This document shows, piece by piece, positions 6,932 through 13,823 of a stretch of 14,450 bases of DNA. Each line of letters opens with the position of its first letter. Position 1 is the first letter of the stretch. Under the pieces are notes generated by a model, which was not told where the DNA came from, ran no database searches, and saw only the letters and a program-made list of their open reading frames with translations. The stretch comes from Solirubrobacterales bacterium (lineage in GTDB: Bacteria > Actinomycetota > Thermoleophilia > Solirubrobacterales > Solirubrobacteraceae), in assembly GCA_003244035.1 (NCBI GenBank), contig QHBV01000253.1:1-14450 (forward strand). The letters are read 5' to 3'. The translations under genes and the position numbers were made by a program.

Positions 6932-7177
6932 ATGTCAACAGTCACCACTGAGCAGGTCGAGAGCCGCGTCGTCGAGACGCTTGCGAGCTTCGGCCCGGAC
7001 CCGAGCCAGATCACCCGCGGCGCGACCTTCGAGGAGCTCGACATCGACTCGCTCGACCTGGTCGAGCTTGCCCAGGTCGTCGAGGACGAGTACGGAGTCG
7101 TGCTCAAGGGCGAGGACATGAAAGAGCTGAAAACCGTGGGCGACGCGATCGACCTGATCGTCAGCCGGGCGTCTTGA
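6932..7177 (+). CDS. acpP: Acyl carrier protein
   Basis: This acidic 81-residue protein carries growing acyl chains on a 4'-phosphopantetheine attached to Ser40 in the motif DIDSLDLVEL (37-46). Helices typical of ACP follow (VVEDEYGVVLKGEDMKELKTVGDAIDLI). ATG 6932 gives the usual length, with AGGAG upstream; the longer open frame upstream overlaps fabG and is not coding. The last bases TTGA are shared with the fabF TTG start. The position between fabG and fabF is standard for FAS-II operons. Confidence 0.97.
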   Translation: MSTVTTEQVESRVVETLASFGPDPSQITRGATFEELDIDSLDLVELAQVVEDEYGVVLKGEDMKELKTVGDAIDLIVSRAS

Positions 7178-8379
7178 GTCGTAGGATCGTTATCACGGGC
7201 GTAGGCGCGGTGACGCCGCTCGGCATCGGCGCACGCCCGCTATACGAGCGCTGGGCGGCCGGCGAATGTGGGATCGTCGACGGCTCCGGCGCATCGCGCG
7301 ATTTCACGCCCGCCGACCACTTGTCCTCCAAGGAGCTGCGGCGCCTGGACCGCTTCTCGCAGTTCGCGCTCGTGGCCGCCGGCGAGGCGCTCGAGCAGGC
7401 CGGCTGGGATGGCGAGGCGCCCTACGATTCGCTGCGGATCGGGTGCGTGATCGGAACCGGCATCGGCGGGATCGAGACGGTCGAGACCCAGCACGACGTG
7501 ATGCGCCAGAGGGGTGCGAAGATGGTCTCGCCGCTGGGCGTCCCGCAGTACATGCCGAATGCCGCCGCCGCCGCCGTGGCGATGAAGCACCAGCTCCGAG
7601 GCCAGATGTACGGAGTCGTGTCCGCCTGCTCGGGCGGCGCACACGCGATCGGCTCGGCGATGAGGATGATCCAGTACGGCGACGCCGACGCGGTGGTAAC
7701 GGGCGGCGCCGAGGCGACGCTGACCGAGTTCGGCTTCGCGTGCTTCAACTCCATGCAGGCGCTGTCACCGACAGGCGTTTCGCGCCCGTTCGATGCCCGC
7801 CGCGACGGGTTCGTGATGGGCGAGGGCGCCGGGGTGCTGGTGCTCGAGGAGGCCTCCGCCGCGGAGGCTCGCGGCGCCCGCATATTGGGCGAGGTCGCCG
7901 GCTACGGATCGACCTCCGATGCCCACCACCTAACCGCGCCAGAGCCGAGCGGCGGTCCCGCGGCGCGGGCGATCGAGCTCGCGCTCGCCGATGCGGGGCT
8001 GACGCCCGAGGACGTCGACTATGTCAACGCACACGGCACTTCCACCCAGCTCAACGACGCGGCCGAGACGGCCGCGCTCAAGCGCGCACTCGGCGAGGAG
8101 CGTGCCAAGCGGATCCCGGTCTCCTCGACCAAGTCGGCGATCGGGCACCTGCTCGGCGCCGCCGGCGCGGTCGAGGCGGTTGCGACAGTGCAGGCGCTCG
8201 CGGCCAGGGTGATCCCGCCAACGCTCGGCTACGAGGTCCCCGACCCGGGGCTTGACCTCGACTACGTCCCGGGCGAGGCACGGCCACTGGTGAGCTCCAA
8301 CGGGGCGCCGGTCGCGGTCTCCAACTCGTTCGCGTTCGGTGGCCACAACGTCGCGCTGGTGCTGCGAGGCGCCCGGTGA
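7174..8379 (+). CDS. fabF: 3-oxoacyl-ACP synthase II FabF
   Basis: FabF elongates acyl-ACP with malonyl-ACP. The protein is 401 aa, somewhat shorter than E. coli FabF. The Cys-His-His triad is Cys152 (SACSGGAHAIG), His287 (NAHGTSTQLND) and His325 (SAIGHLLGAAG), with Lys320 in SSTKSAIGH. GFVMGEGAG (212-220) and NSFAFGGHN (384-392) are further hallmarks. The start is a TTG at 7174 overlapping the ACP stop as TTGA. It yields the normal N-terminus (M)SRRIVITGVGAVTPLG, and no ribosome binding site is visible, so coupling to acpP translation is likely. FabI follows after 7 nt. Confidence 0.96.
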   Translation: MSRRIVITGVGAVTPLGIGARPLYERWAAGECGIVDGSGASRDFTPADHLSSKELRRLDRFSQFALVAAGEALEQAGWDGEAPYDSLRIGCVIGTGIGGIETVETQHDVMRQRGAKMVSPLGVPQYMPNAAAAAVAMKHQLRGQMYGVVSACSGGAHAIGSAMRMIQYGDADAVVTGGAEATLTEFGFACFNSMQALSPTGVSRPFDARRDGFVMGEGAGVLVLEEASAAEARGARILGEVAGYGSTSDAHHLTAPEPSGGPAARAIELALADAGLTPEDVDYVNAHGTSTQLNDAAETAALKRALGEERAKRIPVSSTKSAIGHLLGAAGAVEAVATVQALAARVIPPTLGYEVPDPGLDLDYVPGEARPLVSSNGAPVAVSNSFAFGGHNVALVLRGAR

Positions 8380-8386
8380 CGCCGCT

Positions 8387-9175
8387 GTGATCCTCGCCGG
8401 CAAGCGGCTGCTGATCACCGGTGTCATCACCAAGGAATCGATCGCGTTTCATGCCGCGGCTCAGGCCCAGCGCGAGGGCGCGACCGTACTGTTGACGAGC
8501 TTCGGTCGGGTGCGGAGAATGACCGAGCGGGCCGCGCAGAAGCTCCCGGAGCCAGTCGACGTGCTCGAGCTCGACGTCAACAACCCGGACGATCTCGCGT
8601 CGCTGACCGAGTCCCTGCGCGAGCGCTGGGGCACCGTGGACGGCGCGCTGCACGCGATCGCGTTCGCGCCCGAGGACGCGCTCGGCGGCCGTTTCATGAC
8701 CGCGCCCGTGGAGAGTGCCACGGTGGCGTTCCAGACGAGCGCGTTCTCGCTCAAGGCGCTGACGGCGGCGCTGGCGCCGCTGATGCCCTCGGGCGCGAGC
8801 ATCGTCGGCCTCGACTTCGACGCGAGCGTAGCGTGGCCGATCTACGACTGGATGGGCGTCGCGAAGGCGGCGCTCGAGTCGGTCTCCCGGTACCTCGCGC
8901 GCGACCTCGGGCCCCAGGGAATCCGCGTAAACTTGGTCAGCGCAGGTCCGCTGGGGACGATCGCGGCTCGTGGCATCCCCGGCTTTGAGCAGCTTGCGGA
9001 GCTGTGGCGAGCACAGGCGCCGCTCGGCTGGGACGTCGGCGACCAGACGCCGGTCGCCGACGCGATCTGCTTTCTGCTCTCCGACTACGCGCGTGCGATC
9101 AGCGGCGAGATCCTGCACGTCGACGGGGGCTTTCATGCGGTCGGGGCACCGAGCGAGGTCCCGCAGGCGGGCTGA
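8387..9175 (+). CDS. fabI: Enoyl-ACP reductase, FabI/InhA type
   Basis: This NADH-dependent enzyme reduces trans-2-enoyl-ACP, the last step of the elongation cycle. The protein is 262 aa. It begins VILAGKRLLITGVITKESIAFH. The glycine-rich nucleotide site is of the divergent FabI form (TGVITKESIAF, 11-21). The catalytic pair is Tyr153 and Lys160 with six residues between (YDWMGVAK), and Phe144 corresponds to the InhA active-site phenylalanine. The terminal part has LLSDYARAISGEILHVDGG. GTG 8387 is preferred over an in-frame start at 8339 that lies inside fabF. FabI/InhA enzymes are the targets of triclosan- and isoniazid-class inhibitors. It is the last fab gene of the operon; no dehydratase gene is present. 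Confidence 0.94.
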   Translation: MILAGKRLLITGVITKESIAFHAAAQAQREGATVLLTSFGRVRRMTERAAQKLPEPVDVLELDVNNPDDLASLTESLRERWGTVDGALHAIAFAPEDALGGRFMTAPVESATVAFQTSAFSLKALTAALAPLMPSGASIVGLDFDASVAWPIYDWMGVAKAALESVSRYLARDLGPQGIRVNLVSAGPLGTIAARGIPGFEQLAELWRAQAPLGWDVGDQTPVADAICFLLSDYARAISGEILHVDGGFHAVGAPSEVPQAG

Positions 9176-9204
9176 GCCGATCCCCGCGCGTACGCTGGAC
9201 GGCG

Positions 9205-10122
9205 ATGGAGCGCCTGCCCTCCCGCGAGGCCAACGTCCGGGCGTGCGCGGTCCTCGGGGCGATCGCGATCGCGTTCTCGAGCATCCTCGTCCGGCTCAGC
9301 CACGCCTCGCCCTCGACGGCCGCGATCTTTCGCTGTGCGTATGCGCTGCCGGTACTCGGCTGCCTGGCCTGGTGGGAGGATCGGCGCCTGGGCCGGCGGC
9401 GGTGGTCCGAGCGGCGGATAGCTGTTCTCTCGGGGATCTTCTTCGCGGTCGATCTGCTCTTGTGGCACCACTCGATCGGCGACGTCGGTGCCGGGCTCGC
9501 GACGGTGCTGGCCAATGTCCAGGTCGTGCTGGTGCCGCTGATCGCTTGGGCGGTGCTCTCCGAGCTGCCCGGCCGCCGGGTCCTCGCCGCGCTCCCGCTC
9601 GCCCTGCTGGGGGTCCTGCTGATCTCGGGCGTGCTCGAGCGGGGCGCCTTTGGCCACGAGCCTACTCGGGGGGCCGCGTTTGGGCTGGGGGCGGGGATCG
9701 CGTACGCCGGCTTCCTGCTGTTGCTGCGGCGCGGTGGAGCCGACCTGCGTAGGCCGGCGGGCCCGCTGTTCGACGCGACCGCGACCGCGACAGCCGTGTG
9801 CGTGATCGCCGGGCTGGTCGTCGGCGACGGTGATCTGGCGCCGGACTGGCCCGGGGCCGGCTGGCTGATCACGCTCGCGCTCACCTCGCAGGTGTTCGGC
9901 TGGCTCTTGATCACGGTTTCGCTGCCGCGGCTGCCGGCGGCGCTGACCTCGCTGCTGCTGACCGTGCAGCCGATCGGGTCAGTCGCGCTCGCGGCGCTGA
10001 TCTTCGGCGAGTCACCGAGCGCCCTGCAGCTGCTCGGGGTGGCGATGGTGCTCGGGGGCCTGCTGGTCGCGACCGCGCCGCGCCGGCGCCGGGAGGTCGC
10101 AGCGCCCGGACCGCCGAGCTGA
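9205..10122 (+). CDS. EamA/DMT-superfamily membrane transporter
   Basis: This 305-aa integral membrane protein has about ten hydrophobic helices arranged as two EamA repeats (about 12-145 and 160-290), typical of drug/metabolite exporters. Family-like features are the PSTAAIFRCAYALPVL stretch in the first repeat, VLANVQVVLVPLIAWAVLSE (residues 101-120), and in the second repeat LTSLLLTVQPIGSVALAALIFGE. It has an arginine-rich tail. ATG 9205 is chosen because it gives a normal first helix. A TACGCT (9191-9196) lies just upstream, so a very short or absent leader is possible. It starts 29 nt after fabI and may be co-transcribed. Substrate unknown. Confidence 0.88.
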   Translation: MERLPSREANVRACAVLGAIAIAFSSILVRLSHASPSTAAIFRCAYALPVLGCLAWWEDRRLGRRRWSERRIAVLSGIFFAVDLLLWHHSIGDVGAGLATVLANVQVVLVPLIAWAVLSELPGRRVLAALPLALLGVLLISGVLERGAFGHEPTRGAAFGLGAGIAYAGFLLLLRRGGADLRRPAGPLFDATATATAVCVIAGLVVGDGDLAPDWPGAGWLITLALTSQVFGWLLITVSLPRLPAALTSLLLTVQPIGSVALAALIFGESPSALQLLGVAMVLGGLLVATAPRRRREVAAPGPPS

Positions 10123-10151
10123 ACGGCCGTGTCTGACGAACCGAGCAAGGC

Positions 10152-10209
10152 GCGCTCGACATGCCTGGCGTGGGGATTTCGCGCTCGACATGCCTGGCGT
10201 GGGGGATTT
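10152..10209. repeat. 28-29 bp direct repeat, two copies
   Basis: The copies at 10152-10179 and 10181-10209 are identical except for one extra G in the second. Both begin GCGCTCGACATGCCTGG and end GGGGATTT, with a single C between them. They lie in the convergent gap after the DMT gene, and the second copy runs into the hairpin at 10201-10243. Outside the pair I did not notice further copies in the window. Confidence 0.85.
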
Positions 10210-10243
10210 GGTTCCATCATGGAACCTTGTGCCCCAATCCCCC
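10201..10243. terminator. Compound hairpin between convergent genes, likely bidirectional terminator
   Basis: The outer arms are GGGGGATT (10201-10208) and AATCCCCC (10236-10243). The inner arms are GGTTCCAT (10210-10217) and ATGGAACC (10219-10226) around a single C. The stem is interrupted by an uneven internal loop. There is no T-run on either side, so it is not a textbook intrinsic terminator, but its place between convergent genes suits transcription ending. The rest of the 10123-10295 gap shows nothing else recognisable. Confidence 0.5.
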
Positions 10244-10295
10244 GGAGCCGACCGCCGGCCCCGCGCCGACCCGCGATTGACACCACGGCACTTTC

Positions 10296-11057
10296 CTATC
10301 TGAACAGATCCTCCGCCGCGGGCCTGATCAGCGCGGCTGCCCCAGGCCCGTCCTCGTCAACGACGTTGCGGCCCGCGCCGCGGATCAGGATCACCGGCTG
10401 CATCCCGTCCTTGGTCCGTGCCAGATCCGCCGCCGCCGCGAGCTCGTCGGCGACCGCGATCCACGTCGCCTTCAGCGGGCGCCCGGTCGTGTCGTCTCGG
10501 CCGCGCCAGTCCTCCAGCGGCGCCAGCCCGGCGCAGCCGATCGTCACGTCGACCTGTCCGTGCCGCCAGGCGCGGCCGAAGGAGTCGGTGATCAGGACCG
10601 CCGGCGAGGTGCCCGTAAGCTCCCGCAGCCGCCGGCGGATCCGGCGGGCCGAGGCGTCGGGGTCGCGCGGAAGCGTCAAGACCGTGTCCGCAGCGGGCAC
10701 GTTCGAGGCATCCACTCCCGCGTTGGCGCACACGAACCCGTGACGGGTCACGCAGATCAGTACCCCGCGCGCGGCGCGCACCAGCGCGCGTGACTCGTCG
10801 AGCACGATCTGGACGTGGCGGGGGTCCTTGCCGTGCTCCCGCGCGAGCTTGATCGCCCTGGGGCCGGGGGCCACCTCGCGCAGTGAACGGACCATACCCT
10901 CGGCTTTCGAGACGACCTTGTGCGCGATCACGAGCACGTCCTCACCCGTGAGGCCGGGAGGATCGCACGATTCCCGCACAGCCGCGGCGATCAGCGCCGC
11001 GAGGTCGTCACCGGGCGCGACCTCGGGCAGATCCGGGACTGCGATCGCGCTCAGCAC
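10296..11057 (-). CDS. cofE: Coenzyme F420-0:L-glutamate ligase CofE
   Basis: CofE uses GTP to add L-glutamate to F420-0, producing F420-1 and longer tails. The protein is 253 aa, the length of stand-alone CofE. Conserved stretches are VPDLPEVAPGDDL (7-19), HKVVSKAEG (46-54), GVDASN (114-119), TDSFGRAWRHGQVDVTIG (157-174), DDTTGRPLKAT (188-198) and DGPGAAALIR near the end. There is no C-terminal nitroreductase-like domain as in mycobacterial FbiB; the protein simply ends at LFR. GTG 11057 overlaps the cofC stop by 7 nt, so the two genes are translationally coupled. Confidence 0.95.
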   Translation of the reverse strand: MLSAIAVPDLPEVAPGDDLAALIAAAVRESCDPPGLTGEDVLVIAHKVVSKAEGMVRSLREVAPGPRAIKLAREHGKDPRHVQIVLDESRALVRAARGVLICVTRHGFVCANAGVDASNVPAADTVLTLPRDPDASARRIRRRLRELTGTSPAVLITDSFGRAWRHGQVDVTIGCAGLAPLEDWRGRDDTTGRPLKATWIAVADELAAAADLARTKDGMQPVILIRGAGRNVVDEDGPGAAALIRPAAEDLFR

Positions 11058-11716
11058 AGCGCGGTGGCGGGCACCAGCACGCCTCGCGTGTGCGGCGCGC
11101 CGGCGAGCGACGCGGCGAGCGTCGCCTTGAGCGCCGCCAGGTCATCCGGCGTGTCGACGTCGAGCGCCAGCGAGGGCACGTCGACAACCGCGTGCGCTGT
11201 GCCCGCGGCGCGGGCGTCCGAGGCATGCCTGTGGCAGCTGCTCGGGCCGAACGAGGGCCTCAGAGAGCCTGGCGGCGTCAGCAGGAGCGCGTTGGTGCCG
11301 GTCCCGTGACGGTCGGGCACGATCACTACCGACCGGGCGCCGGGATCCCCGGCTCGGGCCAGCAACTCGTCGAGCTGCGCCGGGTCCAGCAGCGGGCAGT
11401 CGCCCGGGACCAGCAGGACTCGGTCGCTCCCCGATCGCAGTGCATAGTCGATGCCGAGCGACGCGGCTACGTTGTGCCCCCGCTCCCCTTCGTCATCGAG
11501 GATCACCGCCCCATGCTCACCGGCGAGCCTGCAGGCGCGGGGCTCCTGCGTGACCACGACGATCTGACCGACTCCTTGCGCGCGATGCAGGGCGACCAGC
11601 ACGTCGGCGAGCATCGCCTCGGCCAGTTCGCGCCGAAGATCGGGTGCGAGCTCGTCTCGCAGCCGCCGCTTGGCCACCGCGAAGCTCTTGACCGGAAGGA
11701 TCGCGACGGTCAGCAC
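11051..11716 (-). CDS. cofC: Phospholactate/phosphoenolpyruvate guanylyltransferase CofC (FbiD)
   Basis: CofC activates 2-phospho-L-lactate or, in many bacteria, phosphoenolpyruvate with GTP to give the guanylylated precursor used by CofD. The protein is 221 aa, the usual length. The nucleotidyltransferase fold shows LPVKSFAVAKRRL (7-19) with conserved lysines, VPGDCPLL (103-110) with the metal-binding aspartate, PDRHGTGTNALLL (134-146), FGPSSCHRHASDARAAG (156-172) and DVDTPDDL (186-193). Which phospho-acid it prefers cannot be read here. The start is GTG 11716; only a weak ribosome binding site is visible. It is the first gene of the cofC-cofE unit, 28 nt downstream of an HsdM fragment on the same strand. 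Confidence 0.95.
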   Translation of the reverse strand: MLTVAILPVKSFAVAKRRLRDELAPDLRRELAEAMLADVLVALHRAQGVGQIVVVTQEPRACRLAGEHGAVILDDEGERGHNVAASLGIDYALRSGSDRVLLVPGDCPLLDPAQLDELLARAGDPGARSVVIVPDRHGTGTNALLLTPPGSLRPSFGPSSCHRHASDARAAGTAHAVVDVPSLALDVDTPDDLAALKATLAASLAGAPHTRGVLVPATALC

Positions 11717-11744
11717 CGGCGACCTTCGCTATCCGGTGTGCCCT

Positions 11745-12041
11745 TCATGCGAACAGCCGATCTTCGACCTCGGGCCAGTATCGATACAGCTCCTTGGCCT
11801 GCTCGAGCACGAGCGGCCAGCGCCTCGTCGATCCGCCTGCGTCGCCGGCGGGGTCGGACAGCTCCGCTTCGACCTGCGCCCGGCGCTGCTCGAACGCGTC
11901 CGAGATGTACTTCAGGAACAGCAGCCCGAGCACCAGGTGCTTGTACTCCGCCGACTCGACCGACCCGCGCAGCTTGTTGGCCGCCTCGAATAGGGCGGCG
12001 ACGTTGGGGCTGTCGCTATCTCGCGGGCGCACGTGTGACAT
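11745..12041 (-). pseudogene. N-terminal fragment of type I restriction-modification M subunit (HsdM)
   Basis: A 98-residue frame from ATG 12041 to TGA 11747-11745. Residues 14-66 match the HsdM N-terminal helical domain (VAALFEAANKLRG, then AEYKHLVLGLLFLKYISDAFEQRRA). Full HsdM is about 500 aa, with a SAM-binding motif and an NPPF catalytic motif. Both are absent, and cofC starts 28 nt after the stop, so there is no room for the rest. The last ~30 residues (from about 69) do not look like HsdM. This is most simply a decayed remnant of an R-M locus left beside the F420 genes. A small intact protein derived from the fragment cannot be excluded. Confidence 0.7.
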
Positions 12042-12144
12042 ACCGTAGCCACGCTGCCTCGCTATCGGGGTCCGGCGCGACGCTGGCGCCCATCCCGCAC
12101 GGCGCGGCGCCTGGCCTACCCGCCAGTCTAGGCTTGGGCAGGAC

Positions 12145-12558
12145 GTGGTCCACCACCACTACCACCACCGCTCCGGCGGCGGCTGCCTTGCCGCCTTCTT
12201 GGCGATGGTCGTGGCGGGCGGGGTCGTCTGGGTCTTCGAGCACGGCTGGCCCTACCTGCTCGGGGCGCTCGGCCTGTTCGTCGTAGTCGCGATGGTCCGC
12301 GGGGCAAGCCGGGCGGGCGCGGCCAAGGACACGCCCGCCGTCCAGCAGGCAGCTGCGATGCCGCCGATCGATGACCAGAGGCGCGCGCTGCGCATGACCG
12401 ACGCCGAGCGCGAGCAGGTGGCCCAGGCTCTGCGAGCCGCCGGCGCCGACGGGCGGCTCTCGATCTCCGAGCTCGACGAACGCCTGAGCTCGGCTTACGC
12501 CGCGCGGAGCTGGGGCGACGCCGCTCCGCTGCTCGAGGACCTCGGCGCCGTGCGCTGA
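12145..12558 (+). CDS. Small membrane protein with C-terminal DUF1707 domain
   Basis: A 137-aa protein of unknown function. It begins with a histidine-rich leader (VVHHHYHHR) that could bind metal. Two hydrophobic segments follow at about 13-31 and 36-52, then a linker, then at about 82-135 a DUF1707 domain (RMTDAEREQVAQALRAAGADGRLSISELDERLSSAYAAR). DUF1707 is common in actinobacterial membrane-linked proteins and usually precedes the membrane segment; here the order is reversed. The start is GTG 12145 with a short AGGA upstream, and TAGGCT (12129-12134) could be a -10 element. The gap 12042-12144, divergent from the HsdM fragment, holds nothing else recognisable. Confidence 0.75.
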   Translation: MVHHHYHHRSGGGCLAAFLAMVVAGGVVWVFEHGWPYLLGALGLFVVVAMVRGASRAGAAKDTPAVQQAAAMPPIDDQRRALRMTDAEREQVAQALRAAGADGRLSISELDERLSSAYAARSWGDAAPLLEDLGAVR

Positions 12559-12907
12559 GACGCGGCACGCCGCCACCGCTCCGGCGCTCCGCGCGAGCGA
12601 GCCAGAGCGCAGCCATCGGTCGCGGTGCCGCGCCTCTGAGCATCAGCCTCGCCGACGGCTCCTCGCACCGTGACAACGTGAAGCACTCCCCCTCGGGGGG
12701 GAGGGGTGTCTTACGTTGCAGGCCCTGGGCAGCGGGAACGTGACACGGGCGGCCGAGCGGCCGGGGGCGGTTGACGTTATCCCCTGCCCAGCTGCGAAAA
12801 CGTCAACCACGCGAGCTCGCCCCCGGGGGGTGTTTCACGTTATGCGAGTGCAGGTGCCCGGTCGCGGCTCCGCGGGCGGCGATCGCGCGGGAGGCACGCG
12901 TGATGGC
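12559..12907. other. Gene-free convergent gap
   Basis: This 349-nt gap lies between the DUF1707 gene (plus) and cofD (minus). No frame in it shows a protein family match; the long plus-strand frame starting at 12716 is the antisense of cofD. The central 12676-12841 is occupied by a palindromic repeat array; the flanks 12559-12674 and 12842-12907 show no recognisable element. Confidence 0.75.
12676..12841. repeat. Array of three 42-43 nt palindromic units (AACGT...ACGTT)
   Basis: Units lie at 12676-12717, 12737-12778 and 12799-12841, starting 61 and 62 nt apart. Each begins with AACGT and ends with ACGTT. The half-sites, all read in the same sense, are AACGTGAAGCAC, AACGTAAGACAC, AACGTGACACGG, AACGTCAACCGC, AACGTCAACCAC and AACGTGAAACAC, giving a consensus near AACGTSAAVCAC. 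Unit 1 can fold end to end as a hairpin with C-run and G-run arms; units 2 and 3 keep the outer stem but have different GC-rich centres. The two spacers (12718-12736 and 12779-12798) carry CTGGGCAG and CTGCCCAG, complements of each other. The array may end transcription from both sides or be a dispersed genomic repeat. Confidence 0.8.
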
Positions 12908-13819
12908 CTACCCCAGCGCCAGCGCGAAGCGCAGGGTCTCCGCCGCCACTTGCCGGCGGGCGGTGGCGGTGTCCATCAGCACGTCGGTTTCGAGAGTGGG
13001 GAGAACCGCGGTCCGCGAGTCCGCCACCAGGCCGTCGATCAGCCCCCCGTAGCAGGCCGCGATCCCGTCGCTGCACAGCGGCCTGCCGGCCCACTGCATA
13101 AATGCCGCCGTCGGTCCCTTCAGCACCTCGCCGCCCACCAATGGGCTGACCGCTACCACCGGCGCGTCGCTCCCAGCGATCGCCGCGCGAATGCCCTTGA
13201 GCGCGAGGATCGGACCGATCGAGACGACGGGGTTGGATGGACCAACCACGATCGCGCGTGCTGTGGCGATCGCCGCGAGCACCTCGGGCGTCGGCGCCGC
13301 CGCCCGCGCGCCGCGAAAGTCGACCCCCTCGACGGGCCCGCGCCCGCCGCAAGCGATCATGAACTCCTGAAACGGCCACCACCTCCCGTGGGCGAGCACA
13401 CGAGTGCGAACAGGACCGTCGCTCATCGGCAGCACACACGCGCGGACGCCCAGCGCCCGCCCGATTGCCGAGACCGCATCGGTCAGCCGCGCGCCGGCGC
13501 GAAGCGCCCGCGCCCGCTCGATCCCGATCGCGAGGTCGCGGTCGCCGAGGTTGAACCACACCTCGCCCCCCAGCTCGCGGAGCCCATCCATCACCGCGAA
13601 CGTGTCGCCGGCGAGGCCCCACCCGCGCTCGTCGATCCGGTCGGCGAGCCAGAACGTCACCAGGTCGGGATCGGGGGAGACGTATGCCCCGTAGATCTCG
13701 ATGTCGTCGCCGGTGTTCGTCACCACCACCAGGTCCTCGGCGCCGACCACATCCAACATCCCCCGCGCGAGCTTGGCGCCTCCGGTGCCGCCGGCGAGCA
13801 CGACGACGGGGGCTCTCAC
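12908..13819 (-). CDS. cofD: 2-phospho-L-lactate transferase CofD (FbiA)
   Basis: CofD joins the guanylylated phospho-acid made by CofC to FO, giving F420-0 or dehydro-F420-0. The protein is 303 aa, normal for the family. Motifs are LAGGTGGAKLARG (8-20), NTGDDI (35-40), the segment SPDPDLVTFWLADRID (48-63) with the following GWG, GDTF (71-74), NLGDRDLA (90-97), GPSNPVVSIGPILAL (193-207) and SPLVGGEVLKGPTAAFM (225-241). GTG 13819 is the start; it lies 4 nt after the Fno stop, so both belong to one transcript. The gene ends facing the palindromic array. Confidence 0.96.
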   Translation of the reverse strand: MRAPVVVLAGGTGGAKLARGMLDVVGAEDLVVVTNTGDDIEIYGAYVSPDPDLVTFWLADRIDERGWGLAGDTFAVMDGLRELGGEVWFNLGDRDLAIGIERARALRAGARLTDAVSAIGRALGVRACVLPMSDGPVRTRVLAHGRWWPFQEFMIACGGRGPVEGVDFRGARAAAPTPEVLAAIATARAIVVGPSNPVVSIGPILALKGIRAAIAGSDAPVVAVSPLVGGEVLKGPTAAFMQWAGRPLCSDGIAACYGGLIDGLVADSRTAVLPTLETDVLMDTATARRQVAAETLRFALALG

Positions 13820-13823
13820 GCGC

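Noticed and set aside
8339..8386. Longer FabI start inside fabF
   Set aside because: The extra 16 residues are unlike FabI, and the enzyme core begins at VILAGKRLLITG from GTG 8387.
11090..12286. Long plus-strand frame of 398 codons
   Set aside because: It is antisense to cofC and the HsdM fragment and runs into the DUF1707 gene in another frame; no family resemblance.
12676..12841. Possible CRISPR array, because of regular 61-62 nt repeats
   Set aside because: Only three units, the repeated parts (42-43 nt) differ in their centres, the spacers are about 19-20 nt and related to each other, and no cas gene is present.
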